NCBI GenBank assembly: GCA_021846985.1
Contig: JAJZVX010000007.1
Span: 1 to 64,000 of the forward strand
Direction of reading: 5' to 3'
From: Acidobacteriota bacterium
GTDB lineage: Bacteria > Acidobacteriota > Terriglobia > Terriglobales > Acidobacteriaceae
Length of the DNA: 64,000 nucleotides
This document shows, one piece after another, positions 42,354 through 51,446 of the stretch; positions within the stretch are counted from its first letter, which is position 1; every line of letters starts with the position of its first letter. The notes under the pieces were generated by a model that saw only the letters and a list, made by a program, of their open reading frames with translations, was not told the DNA's origin and searched no databases. The translations under genes and the position numbers were made by a program.

Positions 42354-44735
42354 ATGCGCGGTTCCACGTCTTTTGTTCCGATCAGCATCTCATTCAACCC
42401 ATCCAGACCACCAAGCCGCCGGCAAGAGGCGCGCCCGCCGGCTTCCGTTCGTGGGGTTCGACACGCGTGGATCGGCCTGGTGCTGTTGATCTGCTGGCTG
42501 TCGCTCACTTCGCTTGCGCCCGCGCAGAATCCGGTTCCTCCGGCAACGACTCCCAAGCCCGCGCAGCCAACGCAGCCGGCAATACAAAAGCCTCCGCCGA
42601 TGACAACAACGGTCGTTGTCCGCGGCAATCTGAACGACAGCTACGACACCGGCGATTTGGAATTTGGCAATATCGGAGGCGAGCTCACGCCCATCAAGGA
42701 TGTGCCGCTCTCTGTTTTTGTGGCGCCGCGGGCCCTGCTGAACGACATGCAGGCACGCCTGCTCTCCGACGTGGCAAAGGCTGACGCCTCCGTTGGCGAA
42801 GACTACGCTCCCGTCGGCTACTACGGCGACTTCCAGATTCGCGGTTTTCCCATCGACCTGGCCACCGGAATTCAGATCGACGGCTTGACCGTGGCTGGTG
42901 AGCAGGATGTACCGTTCGAGAATAAACAGAGCATCGAGTTCATCAAGGGCATTGCCGGCGTGGAGAGCGGTGTGGCCTCGGCCGGAGGACTCATCAACTA
43001 CGTCACCAAGCCGGTTCTCACCGTCCACGCCGTGGACATGGCCACCGACCACCGCGGAACCTCTTATGGCGCAGTTGACATCGGGCGGCTTTTCGGCGCT
43101 CAGCAGAAATCGGGCCTTCGCATCAACCTGGCCGGCGAGAATATGCATACCTATGTGGAGGATGCCAACGGCTGGCGCGCTGTGGGCACGGCAGACGGCT
43201 CCTGGCAACTCAATGCGTCCACGCTCCTGCTCACCAATTTCGAATATCAGCACAAGGTCCAGCGCTCCGTGGCCGGATACCAGCTTCTCGGCGGCGCTGT
43301 TGTCCCCTCGCCGGTGTATCCTTCCGTGATGCTCGGCGACCAGCCCTGGTCCAAACCAAACACCTTCGATACGCTCAATTCCAACGCCCGCCTCATGCAC
43401 ACCTTCAATGCGCACTGGACGGCGCGGATCTCCGGCTCCTTCAGCCACTCACTCATTGACGACAACGTGATCTGGCCCTATGGCGCGGCGCTCGATGCCA
43501 ACGGCAACTCGCTTTGCCCCAATTCGCCCGCCTATTTCTTTTGCCCCGATGGCAGTTACGAAATCTACGACTACCGCAGCCCCGGCGAGCTGCGCATCGA
43601 CACGGTGGGCGAAGCAATGGTCATGGGCCACTTCAACACCGGCGCCATCGCACACGACATCACCGCCGGAGGCTCGCTCTTCCGGCGTTCCGTAGACCTC
43701 TCACCGACGATCGTCTATACGCCGCTGGGCGTCGAGAACATCTATCAGCCCGACATCCACTACGCGCCTGAGAGCCCTTACCAGGAAGCCGGACCGGCGC
43801 AACTTGCCGACTTTAACCACCAGACCGCCGCCATCCTCCAGGACCGCGCACACCTGCCCGGCGGCGTAACGCTGTTGGCAGGCGGACGGTATACGCGCGT
43901 TGCCGATTTCAATTACACAGCCGCGCGCATGCTGTGGCTGCCGCAGTACGCCGTAACCTATACGCCAAAGCCGCTGGCGGATCGCATCGGTTCGCTTACC
44001 TTGTACGCCAACTATGGAGTGCTGCTCTCCCTGGGAGATCAGGCCCCCTGGTGGGTGGATAATGCGAACCTCTTCCTCGATCCTTACCAGACGCGCCAAA
44101 CCGAGGTTGGCGCCAAATACGAGCGTCATGTGCTGCTCACCGCATCGCTCTTCCGGATGCGCCAGCCGTTCATCTATCCAAAGGTGATTCAGAGCGCCGA
44201 CAGCTTCTGCACGACGAATCTGAGCAGCGGCGGCCCCGTTCAGCCGGGCGACCTGTGCTTTGAGTCTGCCGGACATGAGACGCACGATGGCATCGAGTTC
44301 AGCGCGCAAGGCAGAGTGACAAGCTGGATGCAGCTTTCAGGCTCCGCCGCCGCCATCAGTGCCATCTCCAGCAACACCGGCACCCCGGCATTCGACAACA
44401 AACAGGTGATCAACGTACCGCGCCTGCACACCACCGTATTCGCGGAAATTCAGATGCCGCATGCCCGTGGGCTGTACCTGATGCCCGGCTGGAGTTATAC
44501 CTCGCGCAAAGAAGCCACCCGAGACGATGTGGTCAGCGTTTCCGGTTACAACCTCTTCAACCTCGGCGCGCGCTACACGCCAGGGGGCGAAAACGGCCGC
44601 GTGACCTTCCGCCTTTATGCCGATAACATCTTCGATAAGCGCTACTGGAAAGACACCGGCGCCAGCTATGGCGACACGTTTATCCACTTGGGCGCGCCCA
44701 CCACGGTGCGGCTTTCGGCGCACTACGTATTTTAG
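42354..44735 (+). CDS. TonB-dependent outer-membrane receptor, probably for thiamine
   Basis: A 793-residue outer-membrane protein. The N-terminus has a long basic leader and then a signal segment (IGLVLLICWLSLTSLAPAQ). A plug domain (about 75-210) includes FQIRGFPIDLATGIQIDGLT and SIEFIKGIAGVESGVASAGG, as in siderophore-type receptors. The rest is a 22-strand barrel ending LSAHYVF with the terminal Phe. The start at 42354 has GGGAGG at 5-nt spacing. The TPP riboswitch upstream and a PnuC-family carrier in the same operon make thiamine or a thiamine derivative the likely ligand; by fold alone it would be called a siderophore receptor. Confidence 0.88.
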   Translation: MRGSTSFVPISISFNPSRPPSRRQEARPPASVRGVRHAWIGLVLLICWLSLTSLAPAQNPVPPATTPKPAQPTQPAIQKPPPMTTTVVVRGNLNDSYDTGDLEFGNIGGELTPIKDVPLSVFVAPRALLNDMQARLLSDVAKADASVGEDYAPVGYYGDFQIRGFPIDLATGIQIDGLTVAGEQDVPFENKQSIEFIKGIAGVESGVASAGGLINYVTKPVLTVHAVDMATDHRGTSYGAVDIGRLFGAQQKSGLRINLAGENMHTYVEDANGWRAVGTADGSWQLNASTLLLTNFEYQHKVQRSVAGYQLLGGAVVPSPVYPSVMLGDQPWSKPNTFDTLNSNARLMHTFNAHWTARISGSFSHSLIDDNVIWPYGAALDANGNSLCPNSPAYFFCPDGSYEIYDYRSPGELRIDTVGEAMVMGHFNTGAIAHDITAGGSLFRRSVDLSPTIVYTPLGVENIYQPDIHYAPESPYQEAGPAQLADFNHQTAAILQDRAHLPGGVTLLAGGRYTRVADFNYTAARMLWLPQYAVTYTPKPLADRIGSLTLYANYGVLLSLGDQAPWWVDNANLFLDPYQTRQTEVGAKYERHVLLTASLFRMRQPFIYPKVIQSADSFCTTNLSSGGPVQPGDLCFESAGHETHDGIEFSAQGRVTSWMQLSGSAAAISAISSNTGTPAFDNKQVINVPRLHTTVFAEIQMPHARGLYLMPGWSYTSRKEATRDDVVSVSGYNLFNLGARYTPGGENGRVTFRLYADNIFDKRYWKDTGASYGDTFIHLGAPTTVRLSAHYVF

Positions 44736-44753
44736 ACAAAGAGGACATTAACG

Positions 44754-45914
44754 TTGAGCACAACGGCAATAACACACGGCATGGATGGCTCGCGGGTCGA
44801 GCCCGACTGGCCGCCGCTGACTCTCGAAGAGGTGCGCGCGCTTCTAACTCGCTTTGCCCGCGCTGCCGAGCCGCTCCGGATCCTCTCCCTGAGCCCGCGG
44901 CCATTTTCAGCGGCCGGCGTGGTCGCCAGCGGAGAGGCAAAGGTCTTTGTCAAGCGCCACCATCGCTCCGTACGCGACGCGGAAGGGTTGCGCGAAGAGC
45001 ACAGCTACATGGCGCATCTCCGCGCGCGCGGGGCCTCGGTGCCGCGCGTCTACGCGGCGGCATCGGGAGAAACAGCGGTCGAAGCAGGCGAATGGACGTA
45101 CGAGGTTCACGAAGTGCCGCACGGCGTGGATCTCTACGAGGATGCTGTCTCGTGGACGCCGTTCTTTTCTGCCGCGCACGCCCATGCGGCCGGACAAGCA
45201 TTGGCGCGGCTGCACCTGGCATCCGAAGGCTTCGCAGCACCGCGCCGCAATCCCCGTCCCTTGGTGGCAAGCTTTACAATCTTCTCCGTCTCCGACCCCG
45301 CCGAGGCTCTTGAAACCTATCTCGCAGCACGCCCCGCGCTTTGCCGCGATCCCGATGCCCGCCGTGGCGGCCGGATGGCGATCGAGATTCTCGCGCCTTT
45401 TCATGAAGAGCTCCTGCCTCTGTTACCCGCGCTGCCGCCGCTTTGGACGCACAACGATTTGCACGCCTCCAACCTCTTCTGGAGCGATCAAGGCCTCCAG
45501 GCCACGGGCACTGCCATCATCGACTTCGGCCTTGCGGATCGAACCAACACTGTTCACGATCTGGCTCATGCCATCGAGCGCAATATTGTGGAATGGCTGA
45601 CGCTGGTGCGCCATCCCAACCACGCTAACGACGTTTCTGTTCATCTCGATCACTTGCATGCGCTTCTCGATGGTTATCAGTCCGCGCGTCCGCTTTCTCG
45701 CGAAGAAGCGGCCGCTCTGGCGCCCATGACCGCGCTCTGCCACGCGGAGTTTGCGCTCACCGAGGCCGACTACTTTCTTACCGCGCTGCATGCGCCGGAG
45801 AAGGCCCGCATGGCCAGCATCGATTACCTCGTGGGCCACGCGCGGTGGTTTCGTTCCGCGCAGGGAAAATCGCTGTTGCACGCGATCCGTCAATTCACAG
45901 GAGCCAGCCGGTGA
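44754..45914 (+). CDS. APH-family phosphotransferase, candidate thiamine kinase
   Basis: A 386-residue cytosolic kinase of the aminoglycoside/choline kinase-like fold. Its ATP-binding N-lobe has FVKRHHRSVRDAEGLREEHS. The catalytic loop is WTHNDLHASNLFW (HxDxxxxN type) near 235, and the metal-binding Asp is in AIIDFGLADRTNT near 256. It sits between a TPP-controlled receptor and a PnuC-type carrier, so it probably phosphorylates imported thiamine or a precursor and traps it. This is inference: the family also includes homoserine, choline and drug kinases. The TTG start at 44754 is supported by GAGG 9 nt upstream. The stop overlaps the next gene by GTGA. Confidence 0.82.
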   Translation: MSTTAITHGMDGSRVEPDWPPLTLEEVRALLTRFARAAEPLRILSLSPRPFSAAGVVASGEAKVFVKRHHRSVRDAEGLREEHSYMAHLRARGASVPRVYAAASGETAVEAGEWTYEVHEVPHGVDLYEDAVSWTPFFSAAHAHAAGQALARLHLASEGFAAPRRNPRPLVASFTIFSVSDPAEALETYLAARPALCRDPDARRGGRMAIEILAPFHEELLPLLPALPPLWTHNDLHASNLFWSDQGLQATGTAIIDFGLADRTNTVHDLAHAIERNIVEWLTLVRHPNHANDVSVHLDHLHALLDGYQSARPLSREEAAALAPMTALCHAEFALTEADYFLTALHAPEKARMASIDYLVGHARWFRSAQGKSLLHAIRQFTGASR

Positions 45915-46507
45915 AGACGCTTGTTCTGGATTGGCTGCTTGCACACTGGGTCGAACTCGCGGGCTTCGTCACCACGGCCGCGGGCATCTGGCTCACCACC
46001 AGGCGTTGGCTTATCTGCTGGCCTGTGGTGCTTGCGGCCGATATTTTCTATCTCATCGTCTTCTTTCAGGCACGCCTCTACTCGGACACGCTGCTCCAGG
46101 TCTTCTTCATCGCCTTCACCCTCTATGGCTGGTGGAACTGGTGGCGCGGAGTGCGCGAGGAAGGCGATGTGCGCATCGAACCGCTCAGCGCGCAGGCCCT
46201 TGCCATCGGCATTCTGATCAGCGTCTTTGCATCTGCCGTGCTGGGCTGGCAAATGACCAGGCTCCATGCCTCACTGCCCTATCTCGACGCCGCGCTCACT
46301 TGCTTCAGTTTGCTTGCAAGCTGGTGGCAGGCGCGCAAAAACATCGCCAATTGGTGGGCCTGGATCGTCATTGACGGAATTTACATCGGAGAGTACGCCT
46401 GGAAGCGCCTGTGGCTCACCTCCGTGCTCTCCGTTCTTCTGGTTGCGCTGGCCATCCTGGGCCTGCGCGACTGGAGCCGTGCCCAATCCGCTCAAACCGC
46501 CAACTGA
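45911..46507 (+). CDS. pnuC: PnuC-family vitamin transporter, probably thiamine (PnuT-like)
   Basis: A 198-residue inner-membrane carrier with about seven helices. The aromatic-rich segments YGWWNWWRGV, LASWWQARKNIANWWAW and IVIDGIYIGEY are typical of the Pnu family, in which members facilitate uptake of nicotinamide riboside (PnuC), riboflavin (PnuX) or thiamine (PnuT), with phosphorylation inside the cell as the trap. TPP-riboswitch control and the preceding kinase favour thiamine, making PnuT the better functional name. The GTG at 45911 overlaps the kinase stop codon by 4 nt, so translation is coupled. The last 16 bp overlap the convergent dehydrogenase gene. Confidence 0.88.
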   Translation: MKTLVLDWLLAHWVELAGFVTTAAGIWLTTRRWLICWPVVLAADIFYLIVFFQARLYSDTLLQVFFIAFTLYGWWNWWRGVREEGDVRIEPLSAQALAIGILISVFASAVLGWQMTRLHASLPYLDAALTCFSLLASWWQARKNIANWWAWIVIDGIYIGEYAWKRLWLTSVLSVLLVALAILGLRDWSRAQSAQTAN

Positions 46508-47472
46508 ACCACGTTCTTCAGCGGCTCTCCCTTCAAGTAGCGCCGCAACTCCTCGGCGGCATTGCGCAGCGAGCGCGGACCAAACTCCGGACTCGACCCG
46601 CCAACATGCGGGGTGATCAGCAGATTGGGGCAGCTCCACAAGGGATGGTCCTCCGGAAGCGGCTCGGGATCGGTGACATCGAGCGCCGCGCGAATGCGGC
46701 CCGAGTGCAATGCTTCGACCAGCGCATCGGTGTCCACAATCGGCCCGCGCGCTGCATTCACCAGCAGCGCGCCCTGCTGCATCAGGCTCAGTTGCCGTGC
46801 GCCCATCAGGTGGCGCGACTCCGGCGTGAGCGGAAGAATCAGCACGATCACCTGCGCCTGCGGAATCAGGCGGTCGAGTTCACTCCCCGGATGCACTTCT
46901 GGGGACGTGCGCATCCGGCGCGCCACGCGAACCAGCTCGACGCGGAACGGCGCCAGCATGCGCTCGATCTCCTGGCCGATAGCTCCATGACCCACGAGCA
47001 GTACCGTCTTGCCGGTCAGTTCCTCCAGCATGACAGGCGGATAAAGAGGCCGCGCATCACCGGTCATCTCGGCGTAGTGGGCGCTGGCCTCGAAGCGCCG
47101 CTTCCATGCGCGCGAGCGCTGCACATCCATGAAAAAGGGAAAGTGCTTCAACATGACAAGAATCGCCGTCAGCGTCCACTCCGCGGTGGATATGTTGTGC
47201 GCGCCGCGGCCGCTGCAGATGGTCACGTGCGGACCCACCGTTCCGGGCATCCACTCCGTGCCCGCCATCAACGAGAGCACCAGGCGAACTCCATGCAGCC
47301 GGGGGAACAGGCGCATGGCGCGCGCCGGATAGGGATCGGGGATCCACACGTCAATGTCTATGTCGTAATCGAGATCGTCAGGCAGCGGAATCAGCTCGAT
47401 TCCGTCCGGAAAACCGGCTAACATTTCGGCGGGATATACCGCCGGATATCCAACGCGCAGCATAAGCCTCAT
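46492..47472 (-). CDS. D-isomer specific 2-hydroxyacid dehydrogenase
   Basis: A 326-residue NAD(P)-dependent dehydrogenase that interconverts 2-oxoacids and D-2-hydroxyacids. The nucleotide-binding motif VLLVGHGAIGQEI is near 158. The catalytic Arg is in LLVNAARGPIVD (about 240), the Glu in DVTDPEPLPEDHPLW (about 268) and the His in LLITPHVGGSSPEFG (about 288), so the triad is complete. It most resembles glyoxylate/hydroxypyruvate reductase-like enzymes, but the substrate cannot be fixed. Its 3' end overlaps the convergent carrier gene by 16 bp. It has its own upstream region and is not in the thiamine operon. Confidence 0.9.
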   Translation of the reverse strand: MRLMLRVGYPAVYPAEMLAGFPDGIELIPLPDDLDYDIDIDVWIPDPYPARAMRLFPRLHGVRLVLSLMAGTEWMPGTVGPHVTICSGRGAHNISTAEWTLTAILVMLKHFPFFMDVQRSRAWKRRFEASAHYAEMTGDARPLYPPVMLEELTGKTVLLVGHGAIGQEIERMLAPFRVELVRVARRMRTSPEVHPGSELDRLIPQAQVIVLILPLTPESRHLMGARQLSLMQQGALLVNAARGPIVDTDALVEALHSGRIRAALDVTDPEPLPEDHPLWSCPNLLITPHVGGSSPEFGPRSLRNAAEELRRYLKGEPLKNVVQLAV

Positions 47473-47631
47473 CTGGTCCGCCCCATGCGGAGCCCTTGTG
47501 TCCTATGCTAACGTAACCGCCGGCCGCCAACGATGGCACAGCATCGCACTCTGTGAGAATGACGCCTTTCGCGCATCGTTGTTCTGCGTCATGATAGTTA
47601 AGTAGGCTCCGCGAACACTGCAAAATCATAT

Positions 47632-48783
47632 ATGCGCCTGTTTCCCGACAAAACCTGGTCGCAGCATCAGCTCGCAGTCAAGCTGCGTGTGGCCAAGCCG
47701 GTACAGCCGGTCTTCCTCACCTGGGAGCGGCGGCGCATCTTCATTCACGCCGCCAAGACCGCGCTGGCGGCCGGGTTGTGCTGGTGGGTGGCGCTCAGCC
47801 TCGGCCTGCGCGAGGGGTATTGGGGCGCAATCACCGCCATCATCGTGCTGCAGTCAAACTTCGGCGCCACCGTCTCTGCTTCGCGCGATCGCATCCTCGG
47901 TACGCTGATGGGCGCGGTATTCGGCTTCGCGTTTTCACTCTTTGGCGCGCTGCCCTGGAACTACATTCTGGCCGTGTTAGCGGCCGTGATCGTCTGCGGA
48001 TTGCTGGGTTTGCGCAATAGCTCCCGCCTGGCCGGCGTCACCATCAGCATCGTCATGCTGGTGGGCAAATCAGGACCACGATGGGAGCTCGCCCTGGATC
48101 GAGTGTTCGAAGTCCTGCTCGGCATCCTCATTGCCATCGCCGTCGCCACGCTGATCTTTCCTGACCGGGCACGCCTGCGCCTGCGCGAGGGTCTGGCGCA
48201 GGAATATCTCCTGCTCGGTGCATACTTCGAGGGCATTCTGAACGGCTTTCGCAGCGCTCCTCTAGCCAATCTGCCCTCGCTGCGCGACGACGCCGCAAAC
48301 AGGCTGCGCACCAACGACCAACTGCTCGATGCTTCCCGCAACGAGCCCGTCGGCGACCCCGGCTCGCGCGAGGGCCTTGGGATGCTGAGCCAGTTTGGCC
48401 GCTCGCTTTACGATGTGCTCGTGGCTCTGGAGTTCTCCGTGCGCGACAGCCATGGCGATGCCTACGCGCAGCAACTGGAGCCGGAGCTAAGCCAACTGGC
48501 CCTGGATATCCGCACCGGATTTCATTACGTAGCTTCGTGCATTCACACCTGGCGCTTCGACAAAGCGCCGTCCACAATCAATCTGGAAGAGGACATTGCA
48601 CGCCTTGAAGCGCGCTTGGCCGCGGTGCGCCCTACCAGCCAAACATTCTCGCAAGCTGAGATTCTGCGCGCGTATTCGGTCCAGCTGCATCTCAAACAGT
48701 TAGCCCGCCTACTGCGCGCCTCGCGCGTGGAAACCTGCCGCGCCCTGGGCAATGCGCATCAGACCGCCAGCAATTCTGTGTAG
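47632..48783 (+). CDS. FUSC-family (aromatic acid exporter-like) membrane protein
   Basis: A 383-residue membrane protein. The N-terminal half has about six helices, with LCWWVALSLGLREGYWGAIT, the TVSASRDRILGTLMGAVFGF segment and ILAVLAAVIVCGLLGL; this is the FUSC/ArAE pattern linked to export of aromatic acids and similar compounds. The C-terminal half (from about residue 185) is a soluble helical region. Length is shorter than full-size two-repeat FUSC exporters, so it represents one repeat. No obvious Shine-Dalgarno precedes the ATG. Its last 25 bp overlap the convergent hisA gene. Substrate unknown. Confidence 0.85.
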   Translation: MRLFPDKTWSQHQLAVKLRVAKPVQPVFLTWERRRIFIHAAKTALAAGLCWWVALSLGLREGYWGAITAIIVLQSNFGATVSASRDRILGTLMGAVFGFAFSLFGALPWNYILAVLAAVIVCGLLGLRNSSRLAGVTISIVMLVGKSGPRWELALDRVFEVLLGILIAIAVATLIFPDRARLRLREGLAQEYLLLGAYFEGILNGFRSAPLANLPSLRDDAANRLRTNDQLLDASRNEPVGDPGSREGLGMLSQFGRSLYDVLVALEFSVRDSHGDAYAQQLEPELSQLALDIRTGFHYVASCIHTWRFDKAPSTINLEEDIARLEARLAAVRPTSQTFSQAEILRAYSVQLHLKQLARLLRASRVETCRALGNAHQTASNSV

Positions 48784-49436
48784 ACCGCCATGCCTACCAC
48801 CGCATCCACGCCCAGCGTGTCCAGTTGGTCCACCTCCTGCTGACTGCGGATGCCGCCGGCTACGATCAGTTGCCGCTGCGTCAGCTTGCGCAGACGCGCG
48901 GCTACGTCCACCGGAAAGCCCTTCATCAAGCCTTCGCCGTCCACATGCGTGTAAAGAAATGCTGCCGCGTGCGCATCGAGCTGCGGAATCGCATCGTCCG
49001 GCGTCAGCTCCACCTGCGCCTTCCATCCCTTTACGGCAATGCGGCCGTTCTTGGTGTCAATTCCGGCCACCACGCGCTCCCGGCCCACGGCCGCGGCCAA
49101 CTCCCCGGCAAAAGCGGCGTTCACCCTGCCCTCTTCTGAAAACAGCGCCGAGCCGACGATCACGCGCCTGGCGCCCGCATCCAGAACCTGCCGCGCGCGC
49201 TCAATGGAGTGTATCCCGCCTCCGGCCTGGACGGGCAAGCGCTTCGCGATCTGCGCCACCAATACGGAGTTGTCGCCCTGCCGCATGGCCGCATCCAGGT
49301 CGATAAGCTGCACCAGCGGAAAGCGCGAGAACTTTCCAATCCAATACTCGAAGTCGTCAAAGGCCAGGCGCAGCTTTTCGCCTTGCACAAGCTGCACAAT
49401 CCGCCCGCCCAGCAAATCAATGGAAGGAATCAGCAT
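48759..49436 (-). CDS. hisA: HisA, ProFAR isomerase
   Basis: A 225-residue (beta/alpha)8 enzyme that opens the ribose of ProFAR to give PRFAR in histidine synthesis. [19 protein letters not shown] carries the N-terminal catalytic Asp. Two phosphate-binding motifs are visible, [11 protein letters not shown] and [16 protein letters not shown], along with the second catalytic Asp in [10 protein letters not shown]. It is the last gene of the his operon; its start overlaps the hisF stop by 7 nt, and its 3' end overlaps the convergent FUSC gene by 25 bp. Confidence 0.95.
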   Translation of the reverse strand: MLIPSIDLLGGRIVQLVQGEKLRLAFDDFEYWIGKFSRFPLVQLIDLDAAMRQGDNSVLVAQIAKRLPVQAGGGIHSIERARQVLDAGARRVIVGSALFSEEGRVNAAFAGELAAAVGRERVVAGIDTKNGRIAVKGWKAQVELTPDDAIPQLDAHAAAFLYTHVDGEGLMKGFPVDVAARLRKLTQRQLIVAGGIRSQQEVDQLDTLGVDAVVGMAVYTELLAV

Positions 49437-50209
49437 GGCAACCTCACAGAGACGCCTGCCCGCGTCAAATCCTCTTTGAGCGATCGCGCGCTCGATACGC
49501 CAAAGTGAAAGATGCTCGCCGCCAGCGCCGCATCGGCCTTGCCGCGCCCGAAGACATCCACAAAATGCTCCACCCTCCCCGCGCCGCCCGACGCAATCAC
49601 CGGAATGTTCACCGCCGCGCTCACCGCCGCGGTCAGTTCACAGTCGAAGCCCGCGCGCGTTCCGTCGGCGTCCATCGAGGTAAGCAGAATCTCTCCTGCG
49701 CCTCTGGCCTCCGCCTCGCGCGCCCACTCCACTACGCGGCGCCCGGCGGGCTTGCGTCCGCCCTGCACAAACACCTGCGCATCGCGCACCGCATCGGCGG
49801 CCTCCGGGTCGCGCCGCGCGTCGATCGCAACCACCACGGCCTGGGCTCCAAAACTGCGGCCGATCGCGTCAATCAATGCAGGGTTGGCCAGCGCCGCCGA
49901 GTTCACGCTGACCTTGTCCGCGCCCGCATCGAAGACCTGCTCCGCATCGTCCGCCGTGCGGATGCCCCCGCCCACACAAAAGGGAACAAACAACTCGCGT
50001 GCCGTGCGCCGCACCGTATCGAGCAGCGTCTGCCGCCCCTCGTGCGTCGCAGTAATATCGAGCAGCACAATCTCGTCTGCGCCCTCGCGGGCATGCCGCG
50101 CCGCCTGTGTCGCCGGATCGCCGGCATCCACCAGATCGACAAACTGCACGCCTTTGACAACGCGTCCGCCATGCACATCGAGGCAGGCGATAATGCGCTT
50201 GGTCAGCAT
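49430..50209 (-). CDS. hisF: HisF, imidazole glycerol phosphate synthase cyclase subunit
   Basis: A 259-residue barrel enzyme that cyclises PRFAR with ammonia supplied by HisH, giving imidazole glycerol phosphate and AICAR. Hallmarks are [19 protein letters not shown] with the catalytic Asp, [41 protein letters not shown] with the second catalytic Asp, and [10 protein letters not shown]. Length is usual. It overlaps hisH upstream by 7 nt and hisA downstream by 7 nt, so stoichiometric translation is likely. Confidence 0.97.
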   Translation of the reverse strand: MLTKRIIACLDVHGGRVVKGVQFVDLVDAGDPATQAARHAREGADEIVLLDITATHEGRQTLLDTVRRTARELFVPFCVGGGIRTADDAEQVFDAGADKVSVNSAALANPALIDAIGRSFGAQAVVVAIDARRDPEAADAVRDAQVFVQGGRKPAGRRVVEWAREAEARGAGEILLTSMDADGTRAGFDCELTAAVSAAVNIPVIASGGAGRVEHFVDVFGRGKADAALAASIFHFGVSSARSLKEDLTRAGVSVRLPC

Positions 50210-50823
50210 GCGGCCTCCTTGGGCTGCCAGGCGAGAAAGTTGCCAAGAATCTTTAGGCCCGTCGTCCCCGATTTTTCTGGGTGGAACTGCACGCCCATCA
50301 CGTTGCCCCGCTCCACGGCAGCGGCAAAAGGCTCGATGTAACTCGTCACCGCGGCCGTATCGCCGCTCACCGGAGCCCTGTAAGAATGCGTGAAGTAGAC
50401 GTGCGCGCCCTGCTCAATGCCGGCCAGCAAGCGCGAGCCATCGCGCACTTCAAGCGAGTTCCAGCCCACGTGCGGCACCTTCTCTTCGCACTCGGGAAAG
50501 CGCGTGCATGCCTCCGTGAAGTGTCCCAGCCCCGGCTGCTGCGGCGCCTCGCTCGATCCCGCATACAACCACTGCATGCCCACGCAAATGCCCAAAAACG
50601 GCACCCCGCGCGCAATAGCCGCGCGGATCGCGCCGGTCAGGCCGGTCGCGTCCAGCCGCTCTGTCGCCGCAAAGTGCCCCACGCCGGGCAGCACAATGCG
50701 CTCGGCGCGCTCCACAAGCGGCAGATCGCCATCGGTGACTTCCGGTTCCGCCCCCAGGTGCCGCAGCGCCTTCACAACCGAAGTCAGGTTGCCCGCCTTG
50801 TAGTCAATCACCGTGACCCGCAT
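50203..50823 (-). CDS. hisH: HisH, imidazole glycerol phosphate synthase glutaminase subunit
   Basis: A 206-residue class I glutamine amidotransferase that hydrolyses glutamine and channels ammonia to HisF. The start [18 protein letters not shown] is typical. The nucleophile elbow is FLGICVGMQ (Cys near 79), and the His-Glu pair is in [11 protein letters not shown] near 182. KVPHVGWN matches the conserved PHMGWN region. The ATG shares one base with the hisB stop (TGATG), a sign of coupled translation. Confidence 0.97.
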   Translation of the reverse strand: MRVTVIDYKAGNLTSVVKALRHLGAEPEVTDGDLPLVERAERIVLPGVGHFAATERLDATGLTGAIRAAIARGVPFLGICVGMQWLYAGSSEAPQQPGLGHFTEACTRFPECEEKVPHVGWNSLEVRDGSRLLAGIEQGAHVYFTHSYRAPVSGDTAAVTSYIEPFAAAVERGNVMGVQFHPEKSGTTGLKILGNFLAWQPKEAAC

Positions 50824-51446
50824 CAGAGCAGCCCCTTGGTCGAAGGCAGCATCTGCCCCAGTTGCTTGTCGCGCGAGCAGGCCACGCGCATGGCCCGTGC
50901 GAACGCTTTGAATATAGCCTCGATCTTGTGATGGTTCGAGCGTCCGTACATGGTTTTCACGTGCACGTTGGCGCGCGCCCCACGCGCAAAACCCTCGAAG
51001 AAATCCGTCACCAGTTCCGTCTGCAGGTCGCCCACCAGCCGCGTGCGCACCTTGGCGTCCACGGCAAAGGCCGCGCGTCCGCTCAGATCGACCGCGGCAA
51101 TGGCCAGCGTCTCGTCCATCGGCATCACAAAATATCCCGCGCGCAGAATGCCGCGCTTGTCGCCCAGCGCGCGGTCAAATGCTTGGCCCAGCGCAATGCC
51201 TACATCTTCCACCGTATGGTGCTGATCCACATCGAGATCGCCATCGCAGGCGAGTTCCAGATTGAACGCGCCATGCCGCGCAAATAACTCCAGCATGTGA
51301 TCAAAGAATCGAATGCCGGTGGCGATTTTGTACCTGCCTTCGCCTTCGATGACGAGCTTAAGGGCAATACGCGTCTCCGTGGTGTTACGTTCGAAGGCGG
51401 CCGTGCGCAGCACATGGCCTTCACGGCTTTTCCTGGTTACTGTCAT
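50823..51446 (-). CDS. hisB: HisB, imidazoleglycerol-phosphate dehydratase
   Basis: A 207-residue monofunctional dehydratase that turns imidazole glycerol phosphate into imidazole acetol phosphate. Metal-binding motifs [13 protein letters not shown] and [16 protein letters not shown] are present, as are the second-half [20 protein letters not shown] and the His-His pair. There is no histidinol-phosphatase domain, so that step needs another enzyme, which I do not see in this window. The ATG overlaps the hisC stop by 4 nt. Confidence 0.97.
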   Translation of the reverse strand: MTVTRKSREGHVLRTAAFERNTTETRIALKLVIEGEGRYKIATGIRFFDHMLELFARHGAFNLELACDGDLDVDQHHTVEDVGIALGQAFDRALGDKRGILRAGYFVMPMDETLAIAAVDLSGRAAFAVDAKVRTRLVGDLQTELVTDFFEGFARGARANVHVKTMYGRSNHHKIEAIFKAFARAMRVACSRDKQLGQMLPSTKGLL

